Shown here one piece after another: positions 52,323-61,366 of a stretch of 64,000 bases of DNA. The DNA is from an uncultured Collinsella sp. (GTDB lineage: Bacteria > Actinomycetota > Coriobacteriia > Coriobacteriales > Coriobacteriaceae). The DNA is taken from contig CAAGCW010000008.1 of assembly GCA_900768435.1 (NCBI GenBank), forward strand, positions 62,001 to 126,000, read 5' to 3'. How positions within the stretch are numbered: position 1 is the stretch's first letter; every line of letters begins with the position of its first letter. The position numbers and the translations under genes were made by a program. The notes below the pieces were generated by a model. It was not told where the DNA came from, did not search any database, and saw nothing but the letters and a program-made list of their open reading frames with translations.

Positions 52323-53294
52323 GTGAATTCTGAATCCATCGCCGTCATCATCCCCTGCTACAACGAAGCCCTCACGATCGGCAAAGTCATCGACGACTTT
52401 CACCGCGAGCTTCCGCAAGCGACGGTCTATGTCTATGACAACAACTCGTCGGACGACACCTCGCACATCGCCACCGAGCACGGCGCCACGGTCCGCTTTG
52501 AGCCCCGTCAGGGAAAGGGCAACGTGTGCCGCCAGATGTTTCGCGACATCGACGCCGATTGCTACCTGATGGTCGACGGAGACGACACCTACCCCGCCGA
52601 GGCGGCCAAAGCCCTCTGCGAGCCCATCCTCAACGGCACGGCCGATATGACCGTAGGCGACCGCCTTTCCAACGGCACCTACGCCGAGGAAAACAAGCGT
52701 GCTTTCCACGGCTTTGGCAACAATCTGGTCCGCGCCATGATCAAGTGGATCTATGGCTACAGCTTCGATGACGTCATGACCGGCTACCGCGCCATGAGCC
52801 GTCCTTTCATCAAAACCTTCCCCGTGCTTTCCGAGGGCTTCCAGATCGAAACCGAGCTCTCAATCCACGCCGTCGACCACCGCTGGCGCATCAAAGATGT
52901 GCCCATCGAGTACCGCGACCGTCCGGAAGGCTCCGAGTCCAAGCTCAATACCGTGAGCGACGGCATTAAAGTCGTCGCGATGATCGGCACGCTGTTCAAG
53001 GACTACCGCCCGCTGAAGTTCTTCAGCCTCGTCGCGCTTCTGTTTGCGGTGATCGGCCTCGCCCTGGGCATGCCCATCGTTGTCGAGTATTTCCACACCG
53101 GCCTCGTTCCGCGCTTCCCCACCGCCATGCTCGCCGCGTCGTTTATGTTCCTGTGCGGTCTGAGCCTTGCAACCGGATTCATCCTCGATTCCGTGGCAAA
53201 GGTCGAAAAAAAGCAGTGGGAGGTCAACGTGTACAGCAAATACGCCTACGACGACCAGCTCGGCCACCCCACTTCCAAGCCAAGCGAGAGGTAA
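52323..53294 (+). CDS. Family 2 glycosyltransferase (polyprenyl-phosphate sugar type)
   Basis: Transfers a sugar to a lipid carrier or growing glycan. GTG start with AAGGAG upstream; 323 residues. The GT-A fold has VIIPCYNEALTIG and the acidic VDGDDTY metal motif near residue 80. Two C-terminal membrane helices (about 232-255 and 262-285) anchor it. Resembles Dpm1-like enzymes that make polyprenyl-phosphate sugars. First gene of the plus-strand trio. Confidence 0.9.
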   Translation: MNSESIAVIIPCYNEALTIGKVIDDFHRELPQATVYVYDNNSSDDTSHIATEHGATVRFEPRQGKGNVCRQMFRDIDADCYLMVDGDDTYPAEAAKALCEPILNGTADMTVGDRLSNGTYAEENKRAFHGFGNNLVRAMIKWIYGYSFDDVMTGYRAMSRPFIKTFPVLSEGFQIETELSIHAVDHRWRIKDVPIEYRDRPEGSESKLNTVSDGIKVVAMIGTLFKDYRPLKFFSLVALLFAVIGLALGMPIVVEYFHTGLVPRFPTAMLAASFMFLCGLSLATGFILDSVAKVEKKQWEVNVYSKYAYDDQLGHPTSKPSER

Positions 53295-53300
53295 ACCACT

Positions 53301-54269
53301 ATGCCGCTCATCTCCATCGTCGTGCCGTGCTACAACGAGCAGGAATCACTTCCGATCTTTCTCAAAGAGCTCGATGGCGTCGTTCGCATCATGACCCAAC
53401 AAGACCCCGGCATCTCTTTTGAGACAGTCCTCATCGACGATGGCTCGGCAGACAAAACGCTCGCCGTCATGAAAGCAGAAGCCGCGGCGGCGCATCCATA
53501 CGCCATCCGCTGGCACTCTTTCTCGCGCAACTTTGGCAAGGAGGCGGCACTACTCGCCGGACTCCAGCACGCAAAGGGCGACTATGTCGCCACCATGGAT
53601 GCCGACATGCAGGACCCGCCCTCGCTCCTGCCGCAGATGTACGAGATCTTGCAGACCGAAGACTACGACAACGTCGCCACGCGTAGGACCACCCGCGAAG
53701 GCGAGCCTCCCATCAGGTCGTTCTGTGCCCGTATGTTCTACAAGATCATCAACCGCATTTCCAAGGCCGACATCGTCGACGGAGCACGCGATTTTAGGCT
53801 CATGAAGCGAGCTATGGTCAACGCCATCATCTCCATGGGCGAATACAACCGATTCTCCAAGGGCATTTACGGCTGGGTGGGCTTCAAAACCAAATGGCTC
53901 CCCTACGTAAACGTCAACCGCGTGGCCGGCGAGACCAAATGGAGCTTTTGGTCGCTGCTCCTCTATTCCATCGACGGCATCGTCGCGTTTTCCACGGCGC
54001 CGCTCTCCCTCGCCGCCCTCACGGGTATCGTCTTCTGTCTCATCGCTATTCTGGGATTCGTCGTCATCCTAGTAAAGACGCTTGTTTGGGGCGACCCCGT
54101 CGGCGGATGGCCGTCGCTCGCCTGCCTCATAACGCTGTTTGGCGGCATGCAGCTCCTGTGCCTGGGAATCATAGGTGAATACTTGGCAAAAGCCTACTTG
54201 GAAACCAAGCGACGTCCCATCTATATCATTCGAGAATCCAACGAGGAATCCGATGACACGGCCCAATAA
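53301..54269 (+). CDS. Family 2 glycosyltransferase, DPM1/GtrB-like
   Basis: The 322-residue product has ISIVVPCYNEQESLPIFLKEL, DDGSADKT, FSRNFGKEAALLAGL, the DADMQDPP metal site and two C-terminal membrane helices (about 230-255 and 265-290). This architecture makes undecaprenyl-phosphate sugars for membrane-side glycan decoration. It lies 6 bases after the first glycosyltransferase and overlaps the YfhO-like gene. Confidence 0.92.
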   Translation: MPLISIVVPCYNEQESLPIFLKELDGVVRIMTQQDPGISFETVLIDDGSADKTLAVMKAEAAAAHPYAIRWHSFSRNFGKEAALLAGLQHAKGDYVATMDADMQDPPSLLPQMYEILQTEDYDNVATRRTTREGEPPIRSFCARMFYKIINRISKADIVDGARDFRLMKRAMVNAIISMGEYNRFSKGIYGWVGFKTKWLPYVNVNRVAGETKWSFWSLLLYSIDGIVAFSTAPLSLAALTGIVFCLIAILGFVVILVKTLVWGDPVGGWPSLACLITLFGGMQLLCLGIIGEYLAKAYLETKRRPIYIIRESNEESDDTAQ

Positions 54270-56664
54270 CAGCACGCTCAAGAATGTGGCGTTCTACGCC
54301 ACCTGCTTCGCATTTTCCATCGCACTCTTTGTCGCACTTGCAGCGGCAGGGCATGTCTACCCCTTTGGCGACAACTCGTTTCTCACCAACGATCTCAAAT
54401 ACCAATACATCGACTTCTTTGCTTGGTTCCGGCGCGTCCTTTTAGGTGAGGCAAACCTTCGCTATTCCTTCTCGCAAGGACTCGGCATGAACACATGGGG
54501 GCTCTATAGCTACTACCTCGCCAGCCCCTTCAACCTGCTCTGCGCGCTGTTTCCCGCAGACAAGCTGACGCTCTTCGTGTTTGTTATCTCCGCGCTCAAA
54601 CTGGGCTGCATCCACATCAGCAGCGCTTGGTATGTGCAAAAGCGCTTTGACCTACCCAAGCCCGCAGCATTCCTGCTTTCCCTCTCGTTCACGTTTTGCA
54701 GCTGGACCATCAGCAACCTGCGCAACCCGCTCTGGATCGATTGCCTTATCCTGCTCCCCATTTGCGCCTACGGATGCTACGAGCTCATTCGCAAGCAGCG
54801 TATGATCCACCTCGTCATCGCAACGGCGCTCAATGTCATGTTCTGCTGGTATACGGCCTACATCAGCATCCTGTTCTTCTGCATCTTCGTATTGGTCGAA
54901 TTTGTCGATTATGTTGCAGAAGAAAGTTTTAGCTGGAAGATCATGCTCGATCGGGCCCTGCGATTCGCCGGGGCTATCGCGCTTGGACTGCTTCTGTCCG
55001 CCTGGACTTTTTTGCCGACCATCCTTGCCATGTCCAAGGGCGGTCCCGTTCTAGCACTCGGCCCCCTACTTAAAACCAGCCCCAAGTCGCTCATCAGGGG
55101 CTTTCTTCCCTGCATGTGGGTAAGCAACGAAAGCACACCGCAGTTCTATTGCGGCATCATCATGATGCTGCTTGCGGTGAGCCTGCTGGTTAACCGCACG
55201 GTTTCAATCAAGACGCGCATCGCAACACTCGTCGTCACGATAATCCTGGTCGCAAGCTCCGTTTTGAGCCCGCTCGAGTACATCTGGTGCGGCATGCGCG
55301 TTCCCAACGGCTTCTACTCGCGCACGGCTTTTTTGCTGAGCTTCTTTACGCTGTGGGCCGCAGGATACGCGCTGCAGAAACTCAAAGAGCGGCCAACATT
55401 ACGTCGAGTCCATCGTCCGGCCATCATCATGCCACTTCTGGCACTCACGGCAATTGAACTATTTGCCAACGCCCATGTTATGTGGAACCAGCTGTACACA
55501 GGCTATTCCGAAAAAGCCAACAGCGCCTATGTCGCCACCGCAACCGACACGATCACGGCCATTCAAGACCAGACTTCGGCGTCGTTCTATCGCATTGACC
55601 GCACGACCACACGCGTCGACAGCGCCGCCCTCAATGAAGGCCTGGCGCTTGGGTACAACCAGTTGTCTTCGTATTCGTCTGCCAACAACCCGCAGGCCAT
55701 CGCGCTGCTCAACTCCCTTGGATACAGCAGCGTCGGCGAATTCTCGACTCGTTATGCCGAGCCCATTCTCGCCGTCGATGCCCTACTGGGAGTCAAGTAT
55801 GCCATTCCCGAGAACGCGCCTGCGGGATACGTTTCGGCCAAGACGAATCAGGCCGACTCCACAAGCGCGGTGTACGAGAACCCCTATGCGCTCAGCATTG
55901 GCGTCGCAGCCTCAAGCGATATCCAAAACAGCACGCTGAAAAATGAGAACCCCTTCGAAAAGCAGAACGACCTCTACAGCAAAATCCTGGGCCGCGAGGT
56001 AGAGCTCTATACCAAAATCGAGGCTACGAACACGGAAAATGGTGAGAACCAAAAGCAATGGAGCGTTACCGTACCGGCAAGCTCCATCGGGTATCTCTAC
56101 ATCAACAAAGATACGACTGCCGGCAGTTATTGGTCCGTCACCCTTACCATCGACCAGCGAACGATCGAAAACGAGGCCTGGAGATTCGACAATAATATCC
56201 GCCAGATTGCGGATGCATCGAACGCCCCGAGCCAGCATACGGTGTCAATCGGAGTCGCAGAGGGCTATACAGACATGCCCCAAGACAATGAGCCGGTCTT
56301 TTACGCCCTCAATCTGGACGTTTTCGAGCAGATTATTAACCAGCTTAAGACGAGCGAATTTGTTCCGACGGTTTTTGAGGACGGAAGGATCGGAGGCGAA
56401 TATACCGCCAAGGATGACGGCAACCTGCTGCTGAGCGTTCCGTACGACGAGGGCTGGAACGTAACGGTAAACGGAACCGCCGCAGAACTAACGCCCGCCG
56501 CCGATAAGGGCCTGTCGTCCCTGAACATGCAGAAAGGCGCGAATAGGATCGTGATGACCTACAAGACTCCGGGCGCCCTTGCGGGGCTTGCAGTGAGTCT
56601 GTCGACCACAGCCGCCCTTATTGCAGCGGGACTATACGCCAGGCATAAGAAAAGCCGCCGTTAA
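54253..56664 (+). CDS. YfhO-like multi-membrane glycosylation protein
   Basis: The 803-residue protein has about 12 membrane segments (residues 12-410 and one at 775-795) and a large external domain. It fits the YfhO family, GT-C-type proteins linked to lipid-carrier sugar transfer on teichoic acid or cell-wall glycan. The opening YPFGDNSFLTNDLKYQYIDFFAWFRR is typical. ATG 54253 has GAGGA 7 bases upstream and overlaps the GtrB-like gene by 17 bases. Together they would make and use a lipid-linked sugar. Confidence 0.88.
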   Translation: MTRPNNSTLKNVAFYATCFAFSIALFVALAAAGHVYPFGDNSFLTNDLKYQYIDFFAWFRRVLLGEANLRYSFSQGLGMNTWGLYSYYLASPFNLLCALFPADKLTLFVFVISALKLGCIHISSAWYVQKRFDLPKPAAFLLSLSFTFCSWTISNLRNPLWIDCLILLPICAYGCYELIRKQRMIHLVIATALNVMFCWYTAYISILFFCIFVLVEFVDYVAEESFSWKIMLDRALRFAGAIALGLLLSAWTFLPTILAMSKGGPVLALGPLLKTSPKSLIRGFLPCMWVSNESTPQFYCGIIMMLLAVSLLVNRTVSIKTRIATLVVTIILVASSVLSPLEYIWCGMRVPNGFYSRTAFLLSFFTLWAAGYALQKLKERPTLRRVHRPAIIMPLLALTAIELFANAHVMWNQLYTGYSEKANSAYVATATDTITAIQDQTSASFYRIDRTTTRVDSAALNEGLALGYNQLSSYSSANNPQAIALLNSLGYSSVGEFSTRYAEPILAVDALLGVKYAIPENAPAGYVSAKTNQADSTSAVYENPYALSIGVAASSDIQNSTLKNENPFEKQNDLYSKILGREVELYTKIEATNTENGENQKQWSVTVPASSIGYLYINKDTTAGSYWSVTLTIDQRTIENEAWRFDNNIRQIADASNAPSQHTVSIGVAEGYTDMPQDNEPVFYALNLDVFEQIINQLKTSEFVPTVFEDGRIGGEYTAKDDGNLLLSVPYDEGWNVTVNGTAAELTPAADKGLSSLNMQKGANRIVMTYKTPGALAGLAVSLSTTAALIAAGLYARHKKSRR

Positions 56665-56680
56665 CAAGCGGCGGCTTTTA
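56650..56680. terminator. Bidirectional terminator
   Basis: AAAGCCGCCG / CGGCGGCTTT stem with T-runs on both strands. The stop codon of the YfhO-like gene lies in the loop. It separates it from convergent rfbCD. Confidence 0.85.
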
Positions 56681-56701
56681 CTCTCGAAAAGTTAATAGCG
56701 G

Positions 56702-58156
56702 CTAGAGCGTCTTGAGGTACTCCCCCAGCTCTTCCTCCCAGTCGGGCATGTGGAAGCCGACCGACTCGAGCCTGGACAGGTCGAGAGCGGAGTGGACCGG
56801 GCGCGGGGCGATGGGGCCCGCGGCGTTCGCGTAGTAGTCGGCGGTCGAAACCGGCAAGACCTTCTCGCCGTTGCCGTTGGCCGCCTCGAAGACGGCGCGG
56901 GCGATGTCGGCCCAGGACTTGACGGCGCCGGAGCCCGTGCAGTCGTAGGTGCCGTAGGGGGCGTGCGTCCCCAGCACGTGGAAGATGGCCTCGGCCATGT
57001 CGCGCGTGAAGGTCAGGCGGCCCAGCTGGTCGTCCACGACCGTGACCTGCGTGAGCCCGTCCTCCGGGTCGGCGACGCGGTCGGAGAGCGCCTTCATCGT
57101 CTTGACGAAGTTGTGCCCCTCGCCGATGACCCAGCTGGAGCGCATGATGTAGTGGCGCGGGCAGCCGGCCACGGCGATGTCGCCGGCCGCCTTGGTCTGG
57201 CCGTAGACGGAAAGCGGGCTGAGGGGCTCGTCCTCGGTATGGACCTCGGCGGTGCCGTCGAAGACGTAGTCGCTGGACACGTGCACGAGCGTGATCCCGT
57301 GCCCGGCACAGGTGCGGGCGAGGAGGGCGGGGCCGGTCGCGTTGGCCTTCCAGGCGATGACACGGCCCTCGGGGGTCTCCGCCCTGTCCACGGCGGTGTA
57401 GGCGCCGCAGTTGATCACGGTGCCGTAGAGCGACCAGTCGTATTTGGAGTAGGCCTCCGGGTCGGACATGTCGAAGGTGTCGATGTCGCAGAAGTCGAAG
57501 TCCTTGGCGACGCCGCGCTCCTCGGCGAGCGCGCGGACCGCATGGCCCAGCTGGCCGTTGCAGCCGGTCACCAGTGTGCGTTTGGGCGCCATGGGGACGA
57601 CGTCCTTGAGGTACGGGTGGTTGAGGTCGGCCTCGGATACGGTGGCCTCGTCGAGGGGGATCGGCCACTCGATGGCGAGCTCGGGGTCGGCGAGGTTCAC
57701 GAAGGTGTAGGTCCTCTTGAGCTCGGCCGACCAGTGGGCGTCCACCAGGTAGGTGTAGGCGGTGCCGTCCTCCAGGGCCTGGAAGGAGTTGCCCACGCCG
57801 CGCGGGACGTAGATGGCCCTGGACGGGTCGAGCGTGCAGGTGAACACCTTGCCGAAGGTCTCGCTGCCCTCGCGCAGGTCCACCCAGGCGCCGAAGACGC
57901 TGCCGCGGGCCACGGAGATGAACTTGTCCCAGGGCTCGGCGTGGATGCCGCGGGTGACGCCGCGGCTGTCGTTGTAGGAGATGTTGTTCTGGACGACCCT
58001 GAGGTCCGGGATGCCCAGGGCGGTCATCTTGGCGCGCTGCCAGTTCTCCTTGAACCAGCCGCGCGAGTCGCCGTGGACGGCGAGGTCGACGACCTTGAGG
58101 CCCCCGATGCCGGTCTCGGTGACGGCGAGGTCCTTCTCGAATGCGATGTCTGCCAT
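56702..58156 (-). CDS. Fused dTDP-4-dehydrorhamnose 3,5-epimerase / reductase
   Basis: The last two steps of dTDP-L-rhamnose synthesis in one 484-residue protein. Residues 1-190 are the RmlC cupin (catalytic His in RGIHAEP, Tyr region AYTYLVDAHWS, DPELAIEWP). Residues 192-484 are RmlD: GCNGQLGHAV, SSDYVFDG, YGQTKAAGD (YxxxK). The DNA is much more GC-rich than the genes from rfbA upstream. Follows rfbB after a 121-base gap that holds a long hairpin. Confidence 0.96.
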   Translation of the reverse strand: MADIAFEKDLAVTETGIGGLKVVDLAVHGDSRGWFKENWQRAKMTALGIPDLRVVQNNISYNDSRGVTRGIHAEPWDKFISVARGSVFGAWVDLREGSETFGKVFTCTLDPSRAIYVPRGVGNSFQALEDGTAYTYLVDAHWSAELKRTYTFVNLADPELAIEWPIPLDEATVSEADLNHPYLKDVVPMAPKRTLVTGCNGQLGHAVRALAEERGVAKDFDFCDIDTFDMSDPEAYSKYDWSLYGTVINCGAYTAVDRAETPEGRVIAWKANATGPALLARTCAGHGITLVHVSSDYVFDGTAEVHTEDEPLSPLSVYGQTKAAGDIAVAGCPRHYIMRSSWVIGEGHNFVKTMKALSDRVADPEDGLTQVTVVDDQLGRLTFTRDMAEAIFHVLGTHAPYGTYDCTGSGAVKSWADIARAVFEAANGNGEKVLPVSTADYYANAAGPIAPRPVHSALDLSRLESVGFHMPDWEEELGEYLKTL

Positions 58157-58190
58157 GTGGGAAAAGCTCCTATCGAAGAGGTTGGGAAAC

Positions 58191-58253
58191 CGGGGCGCCC
58201 GCGCGGGGACGCAGGATCATCCCCATGCCCTGCGGCCCCGCGCGGGCGCCCCG
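58191..58253. repeat. Long GC-rich inverted repeat between rfbB and rfbCD
   Basis: An 18-base-pair perfect stem (58191-58208 with 58236-58253), one mismatch, then CGCAGG/CCTGCG, closing a 13-base loop. No T-run follows on the minus strand, so it is not a standard terminator. Confidence 0.9.
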
Positions 58254-58277
58254 CGGTGCGGTTCGCCGGGGTGTGGC

Positions 58278-59297
58278 CTACTGGCCCTGTGCGCGGTAAC
58301 GGGCCTCGGTGGCCTCCTTGGCCGGGCGCCACCAGGACTCGTTCTCGACGTACCAGTCGATGGTCTGCTTCAGGCCCCCGGCGAAGTCGGTGTGGGCCGG
58401 CCTCCAGCCCAGCTCGCGCTGGAGCTTCGTCGAGTCGATGGCGTAGCGGCGGTCGTGGCCGGGGCGGTCGGCGACCCAGTCGAAGTCCTCGGGGTCGCGT
58501 CCCATGGCCTCCAGGATCATGCGCAGCACGGTGATGTTGTTCTTCTCCCCGTCGGCGCCGATGAGGTAGGTCTCCCCCATGCGGCCCTTCGTGAGGATGT
58601 CCCAGACGGCCGAGGAGTGGTCCTCGGTGTGGATCCAGTCGCGGACGTTCTCGCCGCGGCCGTAGAGCTTGGGGCGGACTCCGTCGATGATGTTCGTGAT
58701 CTGCCTGGGGATGAACTTCTCCACGTGCTGGTAGGGGCCGTAGTTGTTGGAGCAGTTGGAGATGGTGGTTCGCAGCCCGTAGGTGCGGGTCCAGGCGCGC
58801 ACGAGCATGTCGGAGGACGCCTTGGTGGAGCTGTACGGCGAGGACGGGCGGTACGGCGTCTCCTCGGTGAACTTCGCCGGGTCGTCGAGCGCCAGGTCGC
58901 CGTAGACCTCGTCGGTGGAGACGTGGTGGTAGCGGATTCCGTATTTCCTCACGGCCTCCAGCAGGCGGAAGGTGCCCTCGACGTTCGTGCGCAGGAACGG
59001 CTCCGGGTCCGCGATGGAGTTGTCGTTGTGGCTCTCGGCGGCGTAGTGCACGATGGCGTCGTGGCCGGGGACGATCTCATCGAGCAGCGCGGCGTCGCAG
59101 ATGTCGCCGACGACGAGCTCCACGCGGTCGGAGGGCAGGCCGGCGATGTTCTCGGGGTTGCCGGCGTAGGTCAGCTTGTCCAGGACGGTCACGTGGACGC
59201 CCTGGTGGTTGTCCACGACGTAGTGCACGAAGTTACTGCCGATGAAGCCGCAGCCGCCCGTGACGATGATGTTCTTAGGTTCAAATATTTCAGACAT
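58278..59297 (-). CDS. rfbB: dTDP-glucose 4,6-dehydratase
   Basis: Second step of dTDP-L-rhamnose synthesis. The 339-residue SDR has NAD motif GCGFIGSNFVHY, the DE of STDEVYGDL, catalytic YSSTKASSD and RTYGLRTTISNCSNNYGPYQHVEKFIPR. Extremely GC-rich codon use, like rfbCD, and unlike rfbA whose stop lies only 2 bases upstream. Confidence 0.96.
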   Translation of the reverse strand: MSEIFEPKNIIVTGGCGFIGSNFVHYVVDNHQGVHVTVLDKLTYAGNPENIAGLPSDRVELVVGDICDAALLDEIVPGHDAIVHYAAESHNDNSIADPEPFLRTNVEGTFRLLEAVRKYGIRYHHVSTDEVYGDLALDDPAKFTEETPYRPSSPYSSTKASSDMLVRAWTRTYGLRTTISNCSNNYGPYQHVEKFIPRQITNIIDGVRPKLYGRGENVRDWIHTEDHSSAVWDILTKGRMGETYLIGADGEKNNITVLRMILEAMGRDPEDFDWVADRPGHDRRYAIDSTKLQRELGWRPAHTDFAGGLKQTIDWYVENESWWRPAKEATEARYRAQGQ

Positions 59298-59299
59298 AT

Positions 59300-60187
59300 T
59301 TACCCCCTCTTTGCCTCGTTTGCGACATTCAAAAGATACTTACCATACGCAGTCTTCTTCAGCGCTTCGCCCAGTTCGTGTAACTGATTATGGTCGATGA
59401 AACCGCGGCGATAAGCGATTTCTTCCAGGCACGCAATGTAATACCCCTGGCGGCTCTGCACGGCCTCTACGTATTCTGCGGCCTTCAAAAGACCCTCGGG
59501 CGTGCCCGTATCTAGCCACGCCATGCCTCGCCCCATCAGTTCAACCGATAGTTGGCCTTGATCTAGGTAGGCATTGTTGACGCTCGTGATCTCCAGCTCT
59601 CCACGCGCGCTTGGCTTAACGTTTGCTGCGATATCGGAAACCTGTCCATCATAGAAGTACAGTCCCGGCACTGCATAGTTCGACTTTGGAACCTCGGGTT
59701 TTTCCTCGATGCCAACCACACGATGGTTCTGGTCGAACTCCACCACACCGAAGGCCCTAGCGTCCTGCACGGGATATCCAAACACAACGGCCCCGCCATG
59801 GCATTCGACCTTCTCCTTTGCACGTGTAAGCACGCGAGTGAGGTCTTGACCATGGAACATGTTGTCACCTAGAACCAGCGCACACGGTTCGCCGGCAAGA
59901 AAATCGCGCCCGATGGTAAAAGCTTCGGCTAGACCGCGAGGTTCGGCCTGTTCTGCGTACTCTAGGCGCATGCCTAACTCGGATCCGTCCCCGAGAAGTT
60001 CCTTGAACGCCGGCAGGTCACGTGGTGTCGAGATGACAAGCACCTCTCGGATTCCAGCGAGCATCAGAACGCTCAAAGGGTAGTACACAAGTGGTTTATC
60101 GTAAATTGGCAAAAGCTGTTTGCTAAGGGCTTTAGTAATCGGATGCAGTCGAGTGCCAGACCCACCTGCAAGAATTATGCCTTTCAA
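59300..60187 (-). CDS. rfbA: Glucose-1-phosphate thymidylyltransferase
   Basis: Makes dTDP-glucose, the first rhamnose step. The 295-residue product has GIILAGGSGTRLHPITKALSKQLLPIYDKPLVYYPLS, LGDNMFHGQ and FGVVEFDQNHRVVGIEEKPEVPKSNYAVPGLYFYD. Base composition is near 50% GC, similar to the upstream genes. Confidence 0.97.
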   Translation of the reverse strand: MKGIILAGGSGTRLHPITKALSKQLLPIYDKPLVYYPLSVLMLAGIREVLVISTPRDLPAFKELLGDGSELGMRLEYAEQAEPRGLAEAFTIGRDFLAGEPCALVLGDNMFHGQDLTRVLTRAKEKVECHGGAVVFGYPVQDARAFGVVEFDQNHRVVGIEEKPEVPKSNYAVPGLYFYDGQVSDIAANVKPSARGELEITSVNNAYLDQGQLSVELMGRGMAWLDTGTPEGLLKAAEYVEAVQSRQGYYIACLEEIAYRRGFIDHNQLHELGEALKKTAYGKYLLNVANEAKRG

Positions 60188-60243
60188 CGTTTTCCCTTCA
60201 GCGGCAGTCGAAATATAGTGTGCATTGCTGCACAGGTCACTTA

Positions 60244-60378
60244 TGGCTGCTTGGACAAATAATGTATCGGTCGTAAATCTCTTAGGAGTCTGATGCCGTT
60301 CTTGCTAAATTCCGTGATTGGATTCAGCGTTCGGTTCAGATTTAGCTTTGGTGATGGCTTTGGTTCTATCTCAGATCT
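60244..60378 (-). other. Untranslated or remnant stretch between the SDR gene and rfbA
   Basis: A 45-codon stretch without stop (TAA-bounded) but with no usable start, which includes codons for NPITEFSKNGIRLLRDLRPI. It might be a remnant of a lost coding sequence or chance. No promoter or hairpin was recognised in the 178-base gap. Confidence 0.25.
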
Positions 60379-61364
60379 TTAAACCTATTGAGAGCCATTT
60401 CAGCCTTGAAGTCTTCGAGGAAGTCTAAGAAGTCATATTTCGGCTCGTAGCCTAATAGCTCACGACAGTTTTCGATATCCATTACATAAGAAGGACCGCT
60501 TGGCATTTCCGGACGGTAGACAATCTTTGATTCAACGCCGTCTGGATTGAATACCTTCGCGATACCGCGAATCCAGTCCTCGTTTGAAGTTCCGATGCCG
60601 GTACCCACATTAAAGAAGCCGCCGTCAACGTTCTCTACGGTCACAGCTTTACGTAAGAGCTGACAGAAGTCCTTGACGTTTACAACATCTTTGGCGCGAG
60701 TGGGATCGCCCCAGATTTCAAGCGTTTCTCCTGCCATGGCTCGATCCATCAGCAATCGATATCCAAGTGTTCGGCGCACTCCATCGACGTTGTATGTCTT
60801 GTCAGGGGTATAAGCGTAGACAGTGGGAAGCCTAAACACAAAGCCTTTTAATCCGAACTCAGCCTGATAATGCTTGATCAAATCAACGGCGAAGCATTTG
60901 GAAAGAGCATAGACGGTGTGATCACCAGTCATAATAATATTGCGATCATCGTAAGGATGAATTACGGGGTTTTCCGGAGTAACGGAACCCAGCACATCGG
61001 ATATGGTCTGAGCATAAAGAATGCGATCAGCACCCGTCTTACGGCAATACTCGAGTACGTTAAGGGCTCCACGGCTGTTTACGTCAATATAATCGGAAGG
61101 GTTATAGCCGCTCATATATGCTGGCAGTAAACCGGCAAGAAGAATCACCGCATGGACGCCCTCTTGGGGGAGCTGCTCTAGAGTAGAAGCATCGGACATA
61201 TCTACACTTGTATAACCAATGTTGTAGCGATTGAAAAAATTCGTCTCTCTACGACCGGCGGCAAACACCTCATATTCATCTGCAGACAGATGATTTACTA
61301 GATCTTCGGTGAGGTATGCGCCAGTGTTGCCGGTTGCGCCGATTACTACAATCCTCTTTTTCAC
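60366..61364 (-). CDS. NAD-dependent sugar epimerase/dehydratase (extended SDR)
   Basis: The 332-residue product has the nucleotide-binding start VVIGATGNTGAYLTEDLV, catalytic YALSKCFAVDLIKH (YxxxK) and a C-terminal substrate domain (FFNVGTGIGTSNEDWIRGI). Likely acts on a nucleotide-sugar for the surface polymer; the exact reaction is not predictable. It is 2 bases after the ATP-grasp gene. Confidence 0.88.
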   Translation of the reverse strand: MKKRIVVIGATGNTGAYLTEDLVNHLSADEYEVFAAGRRETNFFNRYNIGYTSVDMSDASTLEQLPQEGVHAVILLAGLLPAYMSGYNPSDYIDVNSRGALNVLEYCRKTGADRILYAQTISDVLGSVTPENPVIHPYDDRNIIMTGDHTVYALSKCFAVDLIKHYQAEFGLKGFVFRLPTVYAYTPDKTYNVDGVRRTLGYRLLMDRAMAGETLEIWGDPTRAKDVVNVKDFCQLLRKAVTVENVDGGFFNVGTGIGTSNEDWIRGIAKVFNPDGVESKIVYRPEMPSGPSYVMDIENCRELLGYEPKYDFLDFLEDFKAEMALNRFKDLR

Positions 61365-61366
61365 GG

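Noticed and set aside
52176..52709. 177-codon minus-strand frame over the divergent intergenic region and first glycosyltransferase
   Set aside because: Overlaps both promoters and a clear glycosyltransferase gene; shadow.
56750..58534. 594-codon plus-strand frame opposite rfbCD
   Set aside because: Antisense to an intact fused enzyme in extremely GC-rich DNA, where stop codons are rare by composition.
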